From Chara braunii (lineage: Eukaryota > Streptophyta > Charophyceae > Charales > Characeae), in NCBI GenBank assembly GCA_003427395.1, contig BFEA01000629.1:71979-125219 (forward strand): a stretch of DNA of 53,241 nucleotides, read 5' to 3'. How positions within the stretch are numbered: the stretch's first letter is position 1; every line of letters begins with the position of its first letter. The notes under the pieces are model-generated. The model was not told where the DNA came from. It did no database searches and saw only the letters and a list, made by a program, of their open reading frames with translations. Position numbers and translations under genes: made by a program. This document shows, piece after piece, positions 32,667 to 43,090 of the stretch.

Positions 32667-33296
32667 TTGCTGCAGGCCAAAAGGAAAAGGGAGAAAATAA
32701 GAAAAGAAAGAAACAGCTGGTGGGAGCCTGGGACCGACGAGGTTCCACGAACCTCCACCTCGTTGACGACCCTTGTGACCCGTGTGACTACTCTTTTTTT
32801 TTTGGGGGGGGGGGGTCCGGGTAACGCAAAGACCGAGCATTTCGCCAATAGCTGCGCCTCCCTTTCTCATCGTCCCCCACCCCTCATCGCGTAGCAGCTG
32901 ACACGAATTTTGCAGTTTTTTTCCGAGGAAAAAAAACAAAAACGTTTGCTGTTTTAAAAGCAGGCGACTCGCGGCACCACTCACCAAATCCACAAGAGAC
33001 GAAAACTTTTGCGGCGTACGTTTCCATCTTCGTCGAGCAGATTCATTCTCATTTTGCGGTGAGGGCGACATTCATGTAACCAGGGCGTCGCCGCTCCGCT
33101 TTTGCCGAAGTTCAACATGCGTAACGTATCCGGACAATATTCGGTCCCTATACGTTCAGAATGTCAAAAACGAAAAGCCAAAAAAGAACGTGAGGCTTTG
33201 GCTAGTGCTGCGGCCAGGGCCGCTGAGTTACAGTGGCCGGGTGATGGTGGAGATGCAGGGATGGCATCTCACTGCGTTCGATCCCGCAGTGTACCG
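32665..33296. other. upstream region of the secreted-protein gene
   Basis: Begins with the base after the LINE poly(A). Contains a T-run and G-run (about 32792-32816) and no convincing ORF. A 7-bp inverted repeat CACTGCG...CGCAGTG lies near 33270-33292, just upstream of the TATA box. Confidence 0.5.
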
Positions 33297-33304
33297 TATA
33301 TAAA
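33297..33304 (+). promoter_or_regulatory. TATA box of the secreted-protein gene
   Basis: TATATAAA about 195 bases upstream of the ATG at 33498. Transcription would start near 33330, giving a 5' UTR of roughly 170 bases that includes a CCCTCTCCCT-type pyrimidine tract (33436-33462). Confidence 0.6.
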
Positions 33305-33497
33305 TCAATGGCGGTGCTGAGGATCAGACTACAGTAGAGTAGAATTGGAAGAGTGCGTGTCCATGGGACTGGAGCAGACCTGTGAGCCATTTCCACCGTC
33401 TTTTCTTAATCTTGTCTCCCCCAAGTCCCTCTGCCTCCCTCTCCCTCTCCCTCTCCCTTTCCCGCTCGCTGTAGCTGGGTGTCGAAGTAGGTAGACG

Positions 33498-34887
33498 ATG
33501 GCGCACCCGAGCACTAGTGTGTTGCTGGCCATCGGGCTGGTTTGCGTTGCCCTCTGCGCCGCGATCCCATCCGTCCATGGTCTCCGCCGCCTGACATCGG
33601 GCTGTGGCGGTTGTCCGTCGTCCTGCGACACGGCGCTGAAGGGCTGCGATTTCTACTTTTATGGTCACGAGAACAACGTGCCGAAGATCAAGCTCATCCG
33701 TAAGGGAGACAATACCATCTACGTCCAATGCGGCCATATTCTGCACCGAGATGGGTAAGGCATCCCCTCTCCTCAACACCATCAATCAAACAATACAATC
33801 TGGTTGGTCGTTTCTTTCGTTCACCATGTTCGTCTTTTCCTTTTTTGTTTTTTCGTTGGTTTCCTGTCGAAGACTGTTGATTCTTGCTTTGGTTCATCCT
33901 CTGTTGCTCCGCTCGTGAGGCATACTCACACGGGGGCTTTCTCCGACTCGGCTCTGATCGTGATCGCTCTGTCTTTCGTTCCTTTCCTCTGTTGGGGCCG
34001 CGCGGCACCACTCTCAAAATTTAGTGGGTGGATCTGGCCATGCTCTAGCAGGAAGTTCATTCTCATTTTGCACATTTCGGGAGTGGTGTGGCAATGCCCC
34101 TGCTCCGCTCTTAGGGCATACTCACACTGGCGATTTTGATGGACTTATCTCTGATCGTGATTGGATGCAGATCAATCCCCGTGTGTCCGTAATTGCTGTC
34201 AGATGCATTTAGAAAATTCCTGCTGCGCAGTTAGGTCGTTCTGGACTTTCTTAGTTCTCCCGTCTTTCCGTCTTTTTTTTTTTTTTTTTTTTTAAATGGT
34301 CCGATGGACCACGGATCAGATAATACTAAACTGACCGGAACAGATATACTACACTAAGTCTTGATTTAAGGTCGAGAAAGGTATTCCTTTGGAGGTCTCT
34401 TGTCCGGGACTCGTTCTTTCTGCCGTCGATCGTCTGTTGCTCCGCTCCAGCTTTCCTTCAGCGTCCTCGTCCGGTCCGAGTCATGATGATATGTCAGGTG
34501 CAGAGTGATTCAAGGCATATGATATGATAAGATGAGCTGCCATGATAATATGTCCGGTGCTTATGACGAGTGGGATGTGTGGTGGTTGACTCCTCGACTC
34601 CGATGTGCAGGTACGACACCCGCCCAGTGAAGGTCGTGAACTCGGCAAGCTGCGCGATTCTCCAGGGGCAGACGTGGAACACGAACGCGTGCCAGCATAG
34701 GCTGTACGGCAATGGCAGGCACCTCGCGTCTCGCGAGTTCAACGTCGGCAATCCCAGTGACTTCCTGAACGCGTGCATCAAGGTCCAGATCAGCGCGGCG
34801 CAGTACGAGGACGGAGGAAACTTCAACAACGGTCACAAGAACCCTAGGGCCTGCATCGTGGTGAAGACGGACAAGACCTTCGGGTAA
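33498..34887 (+). CDS. secreted Cys-rich protein, two exons, function unknown
   Basis: Exon 1 is 33498-33754 and exon 2 is 34611-34887. The intron of 856 bases begins GTAAGG and ends GTGCAG, and splits a Gly codon after its second base. The joined product is about 177 residues. Residues 1-28 are a typical signal peptide (hydrophobic VLLAIGLVCVALCAA, likely cleavage after SVHG). The mature part has nine Cys, including a dense CGGCPSSC near its start, spread over both exons, so disulfide bonds are likely and the protein should be extracellular or in the wall/vacuole path. I recognise no family. The odd number of Cys would allow one free thiol or a dimer. Both reading frames and splice sites are intact and a TATA box lies upstream, so this looks like a working host gene. 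Confidence 0.7.
34273..34293. repeat. poly-T run inside the intron
   Basis: A 21-base T-run in the intron of the secreted-protein gene. No LINE tail word lies next to it, so no element is called. Confidence 0.8.
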
Positions 34888-35271
34888 CTGCCGTGGATCG
34901 GCCGAGACTCGAGAGAAGAGTGTTTATTTACGCAAATCATACTCTAGAAGTCGCTTCCAAAGAAGGGAAGCAAAAAAAAACTAGAAGACCTGTAGATAGG
35001 TAACGAGTAGTCACGGCAGGCATGTAGGCGAGGACACACACGTAGCGACCCCGCAGCAGGAGGATGGTAGAACTCACGCATGAATGGTAAATTATGTAGT
35101 AAGTGCACAATTACCACAGTAGATCGGATCTCTGAGAGCTTGGGACAGAGGCTCTTGAAAATCGCAGGATTCGTATCACGGGGGAAAAGCTGTATATACA
35201 CATTATAAAGGACATTGAACCACTTTTCACAGGTTGCTGGTACGGTAGTTAGTTTTTGAGAGAGAGTCTCA

Positions 35272-35367
<96 letters not shown>

Positions 35368-35599
35368 ATAATGAATAGTGTTGTCAGGTGGAGGAAGAGC
35401 CGCTCGTGCAAATGATTTCTTATGTAGTCAGAAGTTGAGAAGTATCGAAGCAAGGAGAAGATTTCTATTCGTGGTTTAGGTGTTTGTAGGATCCTCCTCT
35501 CCCTAAATTATCATCGTGCATTTGACTTCCTACTTGGCAATATCCGATCTTCTGCAGTCGAAACCGGTTTCTTCGGGGGCATTTTGAAGTTCTCAGTCT

Positions 35600-35652
<53 letters not shown>

Positions 35653-35900
35653 AACTTCTGTGCAGTCACGAAAACAGTTTGAAAATGCACTGTGACACAT
35701 GCACACACACCCACACACAATCACAGATTGTGTTTGTCTGTCTTTTATTATAATCTTTGACTGGCCGGTCTTCGATTTCGAAAACCAGACCTCCCTATAG
35801 TTTTCACCCTCAATCCTTGCTGGCGACAGAAGTAAGCCGGCTGGTGCCCTCCCAGAAAAGAAAAGAAACGAAAAGAAAAGAAGAAAAAAATTGAAATGCG
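34888..35900. repeat. 3' flank with microsatellites
   Basis: After the stop codon the sequence is non-coding. It has (CA)n at 35272-35310, (AG)n at 35315-35366 and (CT)n at 35601-35649, then an A/G-rich stretch (35856-35890). Long frames on the minus strand are products of these repeats. Confidence 0.75.
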
Positions 35901-36239
35901 CCTTAAGTTTGCGTTGATGTGCGATTTACCCCTCGGACCCCTGATTTGCCCCTCTGACAGTTATTCAAGTTCCAAAAAACCCCTGGCGTCGTTTCGGCCT
36001 GACACATATTCAATATGCCCCTACCTGTACTGGTTCTAAATTCCCGGTTTGCCACTAAAGAATAGGCATTCAGTACAGGCAAAAGAATTTTCCATATGCC
36101 CCTACCGCTACCCTGCATCTTTTCTGTATGTGGTTCATCCCGTTGCTGGCGCCCTTTTTTCTTCTTTTTCTTTTGTGTGTTGTCTTGTCGTATTCGCTAT
36201 ACACAAGAAAAACATGGCTTTCTGAACCCCGACAGTCTA

Positions 36240-36242
<3 letters not shown>

Positions 36243-36270
<28 letters not shown>
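36243..36270. repeat. poly-T run
   Basis: 28 T residues within the inverted-repeat element. Confidence 0.9.
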
Positions 36271-36461
36271 GAAGGCTAATTCTTTAAGCCCAACCAATTC
36301 AATTACCTGTCAAATCTGGACAGGACGGCCTTGCAGGCCTTTTTTATTGTCATTATAGTATTACGGGGAACCCCGTAGCAGCCACATCCGTGCTCAAGAC
36401 TCCAACGAGGGAACATGCGGGAGCTTCACCCACCAGCAGGTGCCTTTGACTGTGCCCAAAA

Positions 36462-36463
<2 letters not shown>

Positions 36464-36496
<33 letters not shown>

Positions 36497-36545
36497 TGTG
36501 TGAGAGAGAGAGAGAGAGAGTGAGAGAGAGTGAGAGAGAGAGAGG
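36464..36545. repeat. (TG)n(AG)n microsatellite
   Basis: (TG) with one interruption to 36500, continuing as (AG) with interruptions to 36545. Confidence 0.9.
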
Positions 36546-37031
36546 TGGAACAAGGGGAGGAACACTGAACTTCGCCGTTTGCCAAGTTGAACGTACTCGG
36601 TGGACGTCCAAGGCGGCAGCAGGTCGGAGTACCTGAAGTATGCGCTACATGGTGGTTGCAGTAGTGGACAAAACATGGACTCATAGAGTGCAGCCCTTTT
36701 TTTTGCGCGGCAGCCTGGAAAAGTGTGGGGCAGCTCAGGAGGTTGCATCCCCAGATTCCCCACAGAAGGGCAAATAGGGCAGGAAGCGGGGTAAATAGGA
36801 CGGCCGGTCAGGTAGGGGCATTCCAAAAAGTTGTGCCACTAACTGACAGGGGCATGCACGAATGATCAGAGGCTCGGGGGCATATCATTGGTAGTCGGCC
36901 GTTGGAGGGGCAAATCGCAAATAAACGTGAACTTTAGGAGAGTTTTGGAAAACTTCCCAAAGAAAAGGAAAGGAGCGCTGACAGCCTCTTTCTGTCCTGT
37001 GAAGTACCCTATTACCCAGTGAAGGTCCGAG

Positions 37032-37071
37032 TGCCACGTTGTACTTGCGGAGCCACGTTGTACTTGCGGAG
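37032..37071. repeat. short tandem duplication
   Basis: CCACGTTGTACTTGCGGAG occurs twice in a row with one extra base at the join, just left of the MITE. Confidence 0.85.
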
Positions 37072-37076
37072 AATTA

Positions 37077-37491
37077 GGGCGTCATTAGACACTCCTCGGG
37101 GCATCCTCGGGCTCCGAGGATGAATCCTCAGGAAAGTTTAGGTTTTTTGTTGTCTTCGTTCCACTCATGCTCGGAGCATCGGTTTTAGGACTCATCCTCG
37201 GAGCAATGTCAGAAAAATAAAAGGGAAAAAGAAAGAAAAAAAGTTGTGCTTCAGGCTTTCAGCCAATAGGGTGCCACCACGATCAGAATTCTCGGTTGTA
37301 TCGTCTCTCTACGTGCATGCCCTCACGAGGTCCTTTGGAGCCGAGGACGATTTGGCAGGGAAATCCTCGGAGCCCAAGGATTTGTCCTCGGAGTGTTTTC
37401 ACATTTTCATTTCCGATTTCATCTCCGAGGACAGGCGGAACGACGACGGAATCCTCGGAACAGCGTCCCCGAGGAGTGTAGAAGGATGCCC
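37077..37491. mobile_element. MITE, PIF/Harbinger (Tourist-like) type, 415 bp
   Basis: Terminal inverted repeats: the left end GGGCGTCATTAGACACTCC continues as TCGGGG, and the right end reads the same in reverse complement with few changes (GGGCATCCTTCTACACTCC then TCGGGG). Both ends are flanked by TTA (37074-37076 and 37492-37494), the three-base target duplication of the PIF/Harbinger group. The interior carries many CCTCGGAGC / GAGGATGAATCCTC words, which form inner hairpins. No coding capacity, so it would have moved by a transposase supplied elsewhere. Confidence 0.75.
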
Positions 37492-38003
37492 TTAGTCCTG
37501 ATTATGAATATTTTTAACTTCCCCACAAATAGAATGGAGCCCCTGTTTCAATAATTAAAAAAAAAAAAGAGGGTAAAGTTTCAGAAATAGCCGCTAGGGG
37601 TAGTTTCACAGCAAAAATATTGGTGGGGCCCAGGTTTCTTTCCAAAGATACTTGCGGGCCCCAAGTTTCGTTGGCCCCAAGTTCGAAAATACTTCGTCAG
37701 GCCACACCAGTGACACCACAGTAGTGTAGAACGATGCCCTTAGTCCTGATTTTGAATATTTTTAACTTCCCCACAAATAGAATGGAGCCCCTGTTTCAAT
37801 AAAAAAAAAAAAAAAAAAAAAAAANAAAAAAAAAAAAAAAAAAAAAGACGGTAAAGTTTCAGAAATAGCCGCTAGGGGTAGTTTCACAGCAAAAATATTG
37901 GTGGGGCCCAGTTTTCTTTCCAAACATACTGGCGGGCCCCAAGTTTCGTTGCCCCAAGTTCGAAAATACTTCGTCAGGGCACACCAGTGACACCACAGTC
38001 GAA
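37477..38003. repeat. tandem duplication of about 245 bp with internal poly(A)
   Basis: 37477-37721 and 37722-38003 share GTGTAGAA(G/C)GATGCCC, the following GAATATTTTTAACTTCCCC, a poly(A) and then GGTAAAGTTTCAGAAATAGC to ACACCAGTGACACCACAGT. The first poly(A) is about 15 bases; the second is about 46 with an N at 37825. The repeat begins inside the right end of the MITE, so the duplication happened after that insertion. Confidence 0.85.
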
Positions 38004-38900
38004 AGGCAAAAAAAATCGACCGCCAAAGACGGCACCCTGGACCGGGCACCGCTTGCGGTAATGCTAACGCATTACTCCCTGCGGTTGTCACCTCGGTACC
38101 TATATGTCTCTTGTCTGTAATTTCGAGGTAATCATAGATGCCGCTCAACCCCGTAGCTAAGCTATGGAGGATAGGGTTAGGAACACTGCATTCACTCTGA
38201 ATAGCAATGACCTTTGAGGACGGGGCAACACTGTGGTGCTCGGTATGTCATAGAAACTAACATACGGAAAAGGATGTATGCTATGGTGTGGACCCCACGG
38301 GCCGGCGGCCTGGAAAAGTTTGGGCACCGGGGTGTTCTCCAGAACCCACTGGGTCTGGAAACCGTTGTGGAAAGCCGGCCTGGAAAGGAATTCCAGACCC
38401 CACTGCACTTGGAAAGAGGTTGCCGAAATGGTGACGGGGCGTTTCTACATGGTCCGCGGTCTGGGAATTCGACGCCGACCGGTTTCCAGACCCTTTCCAA
38501 GGAGGCGGCCAGTTGAGCAGGGGGGGGGGAATGTCAATCAGTTTCCAGACGCAGGCTTCACGGCGTGGACCATGCACCCTCGCCGTGGACCATTCTGTGT
38601 ACCCAGAGGCCGTGGCGGACATTCGTATTTTCCCGTGTTATCGCACGGTATTCCCAAGAGCAGTGTGGTACCAGGCCATGGTCCACAGCACCCGCCCGAC
38701 TTGCCTTTTCGGGAAAAACCCTTCAGCGGTTTCCTATTCGGGTATGCCATGCCTTTTCCAGTGCCGAAACTATCGGTCTGCGGTGAGGTCCCTTCAAAAT
38801 GCATCAAGTTTTTTCCAACCACGGTCGGCCGTTTTTTGTGGACAACACCAGTTTCCAGCCGCCGGCAAGTGGGGTCCACCCCTATGTGACGAACTATTTT
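38004..38900. other. GC-rich foldback-like sequence, no gene
   Basis: Contains the hairpin GTAATGC-TAAC-GCATTAC near 38060, and a perfect 14-bp inverted pair GGGTCTGGAAACCG (38351-38364) / CGGTTTCCAGACCC (38480-38493). Several further TTTCCAGAC or GTCTGGAAA words lie within 38300-38550. Open frames on both strands (38278-38889 plus, 38538-39113 minus) overlap over the same bases and show no domain, so neither is called. Confidence 0.5.
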
Positions 38901-40555
38901 CTGTGATCGCGCGACTTTCCGCGCGAAGCTGCCTGGGGAAATACGACGGGTCGGACGGGTGAACTGTGGGAAGATGGGTTGGGCGTGCCAATTGCATGGA
39001 GGCCCTCGTTTCTTTTCATTTTCTGTTGGAAGTTGTCGGATCGGTGTCGGGAAAATCCCGTGCTGACGGTTGGGTAGCCGCGCCATGACGGGCGCGAGAA
39101 ATAATTGTACCATAGCTTCAGAATCTTTCTTGTTTTGCTGTGAGCACTAGGGATTTTTGGCGCGATCATCGCGCGGGACTATCGTTTTTTGAATTTTCAA
39201 CTAATGACGAGCCCCCATGGGCTCGTGGAATTGTTTTTCTCTTTTTCGGAATTTCCTTCTGCATTTAACCTTGAATTAGGACTTAAGCTAGGAATTTAGG
39301 AACGCTCAATTTTGTTGCGCCACGCTTGCGCGCATCTTGCTGCGCTGGGAACTGGGATCTGACTGGGTCGCGCCCTTAATCTTGTGCAACTGTCGTTTCT
39401 GGTGGGCGCAATTGTAACTGTATCTTTCTTCTTTCTTCGTTTCCTTGTGTTTGCCCGCCTTCTTCTTCTTCTTCCTCGCCTCGCATACTCTGTTCTAATT
39501 GGCTGGTGCGCCTGCATGACCGAATCGATGTGTGGAGTGTGGCTACGACCCCCACGCCGCGGCCTGGCCATGCAGACGTAGGCACTTCCTCTTTTCTCCT
39601 CTTGTCTACCTGGGCTTAATCCCGTACCTTTCTCGCAGGCATGCGTGGTATAAATTTTGCAAGCGCGATTGGTTTCCTCTCTAAGCATTTTGAGGTTAGC
39701 GCGATCAGTGAGGGTCGGCTAACGAGCAAGTTTGAAAGGTGAGTGAGTGTGAGAGTTGGGCGATCCGACGAGCTGGTGTCGGGTATGCGGGGTTGGCGTG
39801 CGGGGCCACAACGGACTGTGGCGCACGGGAGAACCTGGCTTGCATGCGCGAAATAAGCGCGGTGATAACTTTGTCTTGATACGAGGCGACGGACTGCCCG
39901 CATCGGGGTGTGGAGCAGAGAGAGAGAGAGAGAGAGAGAGAGCAGTTGTGTGGGTATGGGATAAGTTTTTTTTCATCGTTTCTTTCTTTTCCTTTGTTCC
40001 TCTGTATAATTTTGGATCCGGATATGGTCGATTTTATCACGACCTTCTTTTTGGACTTCTTTTTTAAATTGTTTCGGATTTTCCTTGTCGTTTGTATTTT
40101 GTATGTATGCATGGAATGAATGTGAGTCCCTTTTATTAGCGATCCTTTTAGATTTTCAATCTTGTTTTGCGATGCCCGTTTCGACTATGTCTTCTTTTCA
40201 CTTGCGTAAGCTGTACGCTCATATATCATTGAAAGCGCTCGACTATGGATGTTTTGGTTTAAGTCGTCAACTTTCGATCGACAAGAGTGCTATAAGAAGT
40301 TTATGATCCTTTCTCTTTGTTCCTCCTCTTTGTCACGTGTATGGTATGTGATGATCGGATCTCACCCGACGCCGCAGGGATAGGATATTTGCATGCATGT
40401 TGAATACGATCGACCTGTTGAACCAACCCGCTGTTTCTCACGTGCACGCTCACGTATGACCGCGATCTCGAGGAAACTGAGTCGCTACGCACGCGCTCGT
40501 CTGCGTGAGTCAGCCTGGAAGTCCGTATGAGGATGCAGGAGACCGAGCTTTGTAA
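38901..40555. other. intergenic DNA with a possible TATA box and a GA microsatellite
   Basis: No convincing gene. TATAAAT near 39651 followed by mixed sequence could be a promoter, but no clear ORF follows. A (GA)n run is at 39917-39942. An inverted pair of the type GAGCCC-CCAT-GGGCTC lies near 39210-39225. Confidence 0.4.
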
Positions 40556-41026
40556 ATGGATATGGCTGCGAAATTTTCCGCTTGGATGTCCGATCGTGAG
40601 AGTCTGAGGGACCCGGAATACCGCGAATACTGGGAAGGTGAACAACTCGGACGGCAGGGGAACTTAAGAAATCCGAAATTCCCTTGTCTGACGGAAAGCG
40701 ATCGGTTGTGTGCGAGGGACTTTCATTGTACCATAACTAACGATCATAGGGGCCCTGATTATCCGAATACTTATAACACGCAACATTTCATATCCACCGG
40801 TTTCGTCGTTATTACTACCAGTTTCCGTCTCTTCCACCTCTTCCTTCCATACCACCAACTCACGGTGGTGCCGTGGAATTCCATAGCCCTCTATTGGCCC
40901 CGCATACCGTGCGAAAAGTACTGGCGGCACCAGGCCTGCCGAGCCTCGGAGTTCCCTCGGCGAACCCGCATTGAAGCCGAGGGGCGCCAACGACTGATCG
41001 AGCCGCGCAACCGGCCACGAAGGTAA
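40556..41026 (+). other. 156-residue open frame, doubtful
   Basis: Starts MDMAAKFSAWMSDRESLRDPEYREYW, the first third of which looks protein-like, while the rest is less convincing. No domain, no upstream promoter and no splice pattern that I can defend. It could be a first exon or a remnant. Listed only because it is the longest frame between the duplication and LINE A. Confidence 0.2.
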
Positions 41027-41634
41027 AACCAGAGGAGATGGTAATTCCCATTTCTCTCAGACTCGAAAGCTGAGTTTGTTGGCAGGGCAATGTTGTTGAG
41101 ACTTTGTTCAAGAACGCAAGAGCGTTTAGATCTGTAAGTACAGTGATCGTGGAAAAGTGCCCCGGATCTTTAGCCTAAGATGCATTGCGCATTCCATCTT
41201 CCTTATACTACACGACATCAGCCGCTTCCCTTCTGTGCACACCCTCTTTGCGCCTATATACCCCGAAACTTGCCACATGAGATCTCAGTTCCGACCTGGG
41301 ACTCCACCCCCACTTTCCTAAAATCCTTGGCACACCGCTTTTTCGCACTCTCGGGCCCCCATCCCACTCCGATCAGGAAGTCGCGTTTTGCGTGAGGTTG
41401 GGCGTCACATGCTGTCCAACTTATGAAGATCCTTATCCATTTATAGCTGAGATGAGACAAAAGGTGTATCCGCCAGAACCTCCCTTCTCAGGTTTTGTCC
41501 CATTGGGGAAGGAACCTCCTCTGATGGGTTTTAGGCGATTCACAGGGTGAAGACAAGCAACCAATCCAACGAACAATAACTCCTCGACGAGACAACAAAC
41601 ACCTTCGGGGGAGAAAGGTAGGTTGAGGACCTGA
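41027..41634. other. non-coding flank or 5' leader of LINE A
   Basis: No gene seen. The 5' end of LINE A should lie somewhere here or slightly upstream; I cannot place it without the target duplication at its far end, which is outside the window. Confidence 0.35.
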
Positions 41635-42321
41635 TCGCATTATTATCATGGTTCTGGAGAATCAAGTGGATCAAACAAAAAGGAGGAAGACGGGACGAGT
41701 GGCACGAAAGGTAATTCGTTAAGTCTAGGAACTAAACACAGGTCTCTGAGTCCCTTGGGTGCTTGGAAGGAAGCACACTTATCACATGATGGGGTGTCCA
41801 AAATGAGGCTTGATCAGAATGAGGCGACATGATCTGGTAGCGAAGAGGTACACACACCTACTAAAAAGAACGGGGAAAACGGGAAAATGGAACTGGGAGG
41901 AAACAATGGAGTCAGGGAAGAAGCGGGCCGTAACGTACTGGTGATGGCAGTAAAAGTTGTCATCGGTAAAGGAAAAGGCAGAAGAAGTGAACATTCCCCT
42001 TTCAAACGTTCGAGGGCACGATCCCCTGATCGCGATTTGGAAGAATTAAGTAGTGAACAGAGAAGTCATGAATTGAATCTCGATTCGAGCCGAGAATCCT
42101 TGATGAATAAAGACTTGGGAAATAGGAAGGCAGGTCACCACATCATGTTAAAGGAAGCTGATCCATACCCTACTTCGGGGTGGGAGGACAAGGATACTCC
42201 CAAAGTTCTTATCCCCCTGTTGTGTGCAAATTCGGATGGGAACGATGGTTCGCGCATCACAAGCAAATGGCGGTCTCCTAGAAATGGTCACTTTAGATAC
42301 AAATGTCCCACTCACAAGTAA
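41635..42321 (+). pseudogene. LINE A ORF1 remnant
   Basis: Open frame with a TGA at 41830-41832. The product is polar and Lys/Glu/Ser-rich at first (KRSRARSPDRDLEELSSE in the middle). Near its end, KWRSPRNGHFRYKCP resembles a retroelement CCHC zinc knuckle (C-x2-C-x4-H-x4-C) in which the first two Cys positions are now Trp and Pro; the GH and the last Cys remain. It stops at 42319-42321. A second frame (42224-42541) overlaps and may be the shifted continuation. ORF1 proteins bind the LINE RNA; this copy is not functional. Confidence 0.45.
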
Positions 42322-42775
42322 TATGATTCTCAGCAAGGTCTCAAAGATTATCCCCGAAGGACGGAAAATATGTCTCATCCCTCAAACTCGTGTGGAGGGA
42401 CAAAATGTCGTAAATAAGAAAGGGAAGAAAACCCGCTTCTATTATGTCCCGATGGAAGTTCAGATGAATGATGAAACAAGCAACATAATCGTGGGCAAAA
42501 TAAAAGCTGGTTCCCTATGGCTTCTCTCTCGTCACCATTGAACAGGGAATTACAAGGGATTCGGGTCCTGCCCGGGATTGCAGCAATAGTTATCGCCGAA
42601 TGGTTGACCACATCGGTCTTGAGAGATTCTCTCCTCACACCGACATTGCAGTCCCTGCTCCAAAAGCCATGGGACAAGACATCATTAGGGGATGTACCGA
42701 GGCGGAGAAAACAATCGCAAGGATCTTAAGGGTTAGTAAGCCGCATCCAGTTACTAGGCGGCAACACTATCCCTT

Positions 42776-43072
42776 ATGCCTCTTAGAGGCAAGCTTAGGC
42801 TTGCTTCATGGAGCGTAAGAGGGCTTTCTAACACAAACCATAAGCATAAACGCAGTCGTCTGAAGTCGTGGATACATGAAAAGAAAATTCAAGTGACCTG
42901 TATTCAAGAAACGACGTTCGATGAAAATCACTGTAGAGAAGCAGAAAATTGGTGGACGGGGCACCAATTTTGGCCATCGCCTCAGGGAACAAGGGGAGGG
43001 ACAGTCGTCTTAATTCACAGAGACTTGGAAGCAGTAATCATTGATTCAATGAGTGATTTATGGGGGAGGTAG
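42776..43072 (+). pseudogene. LINE A ORF2, N-terminal part of the APE-type endonuclease
   Basis: 98 residues. RLASWSVRGL near residue 8 and IQVTCIQETT near 38 match the first two motifs of L1 endonucleases (S-W-N-V-R-G-L with the catalytic Asn now Ser, and I-x-x-x-Q-E-T with the metal-binding Glu kept). GTRGGTVVLIH follows as expected. Frame ends at TAG 43070-43072 and a second TAG at 43076; beyond LINE B the frame continues at 52641. Confidence 0.75.
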
Positions 43073-43078
43073 GTGTAG

Positions 43079-43090
43079 GTTAAGTTTGAG
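43079..43090 (+). repeat. target site duplication of LINE B, left copy
   Basis: GTTAAGTTTGAG, identical to 52629-52640 at the other end of LINE B. Confidence 0.9.

Larger units (their letters stand above)
35902..36937. mobile_element. inverted-repeat element with TGCCCCT-rich arms (possible non-autonomous DNA transposon)
   Basis: The arm at 35902-35934 and the reverse complement of 36905-36937 agree at 27 of 33 bases, both containing GCGATTT(A/G)CCCCTC. Inward from each arm the word TGCCCCT recurs several times (35940-36110 on the plus strand, 36770-36900 on the minus strand). The middle holds a poly-T, microsatellites and a short perfect hairpin ACGGGG-AA-CCCCGT (36362-36375). The arms end near purine-rich AAAGAAAAG stretches on both sides; no target duplication could be fixed. 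It has no transposase. Confidence 0.45.
41635..43090 (+). mobile_element. LINE A, left part (ORF1 remnant and start of endonuclease)
   Basis: An L1-type element whose endonuclease reading frame is cut at 43090 by the insertion of LINE B and resumes at 52641 in the same frame. The left part contains an ORF1-like remnant and the first third of the endonuclease. The 5' boundary is not fixed. Confidence 0.75.

Noticed and set aside
38278-38889. 203-residue protein
   Set aside because: The opposite strand is open over the same bases, inverted-repeat words run through it, and no domain is visible.
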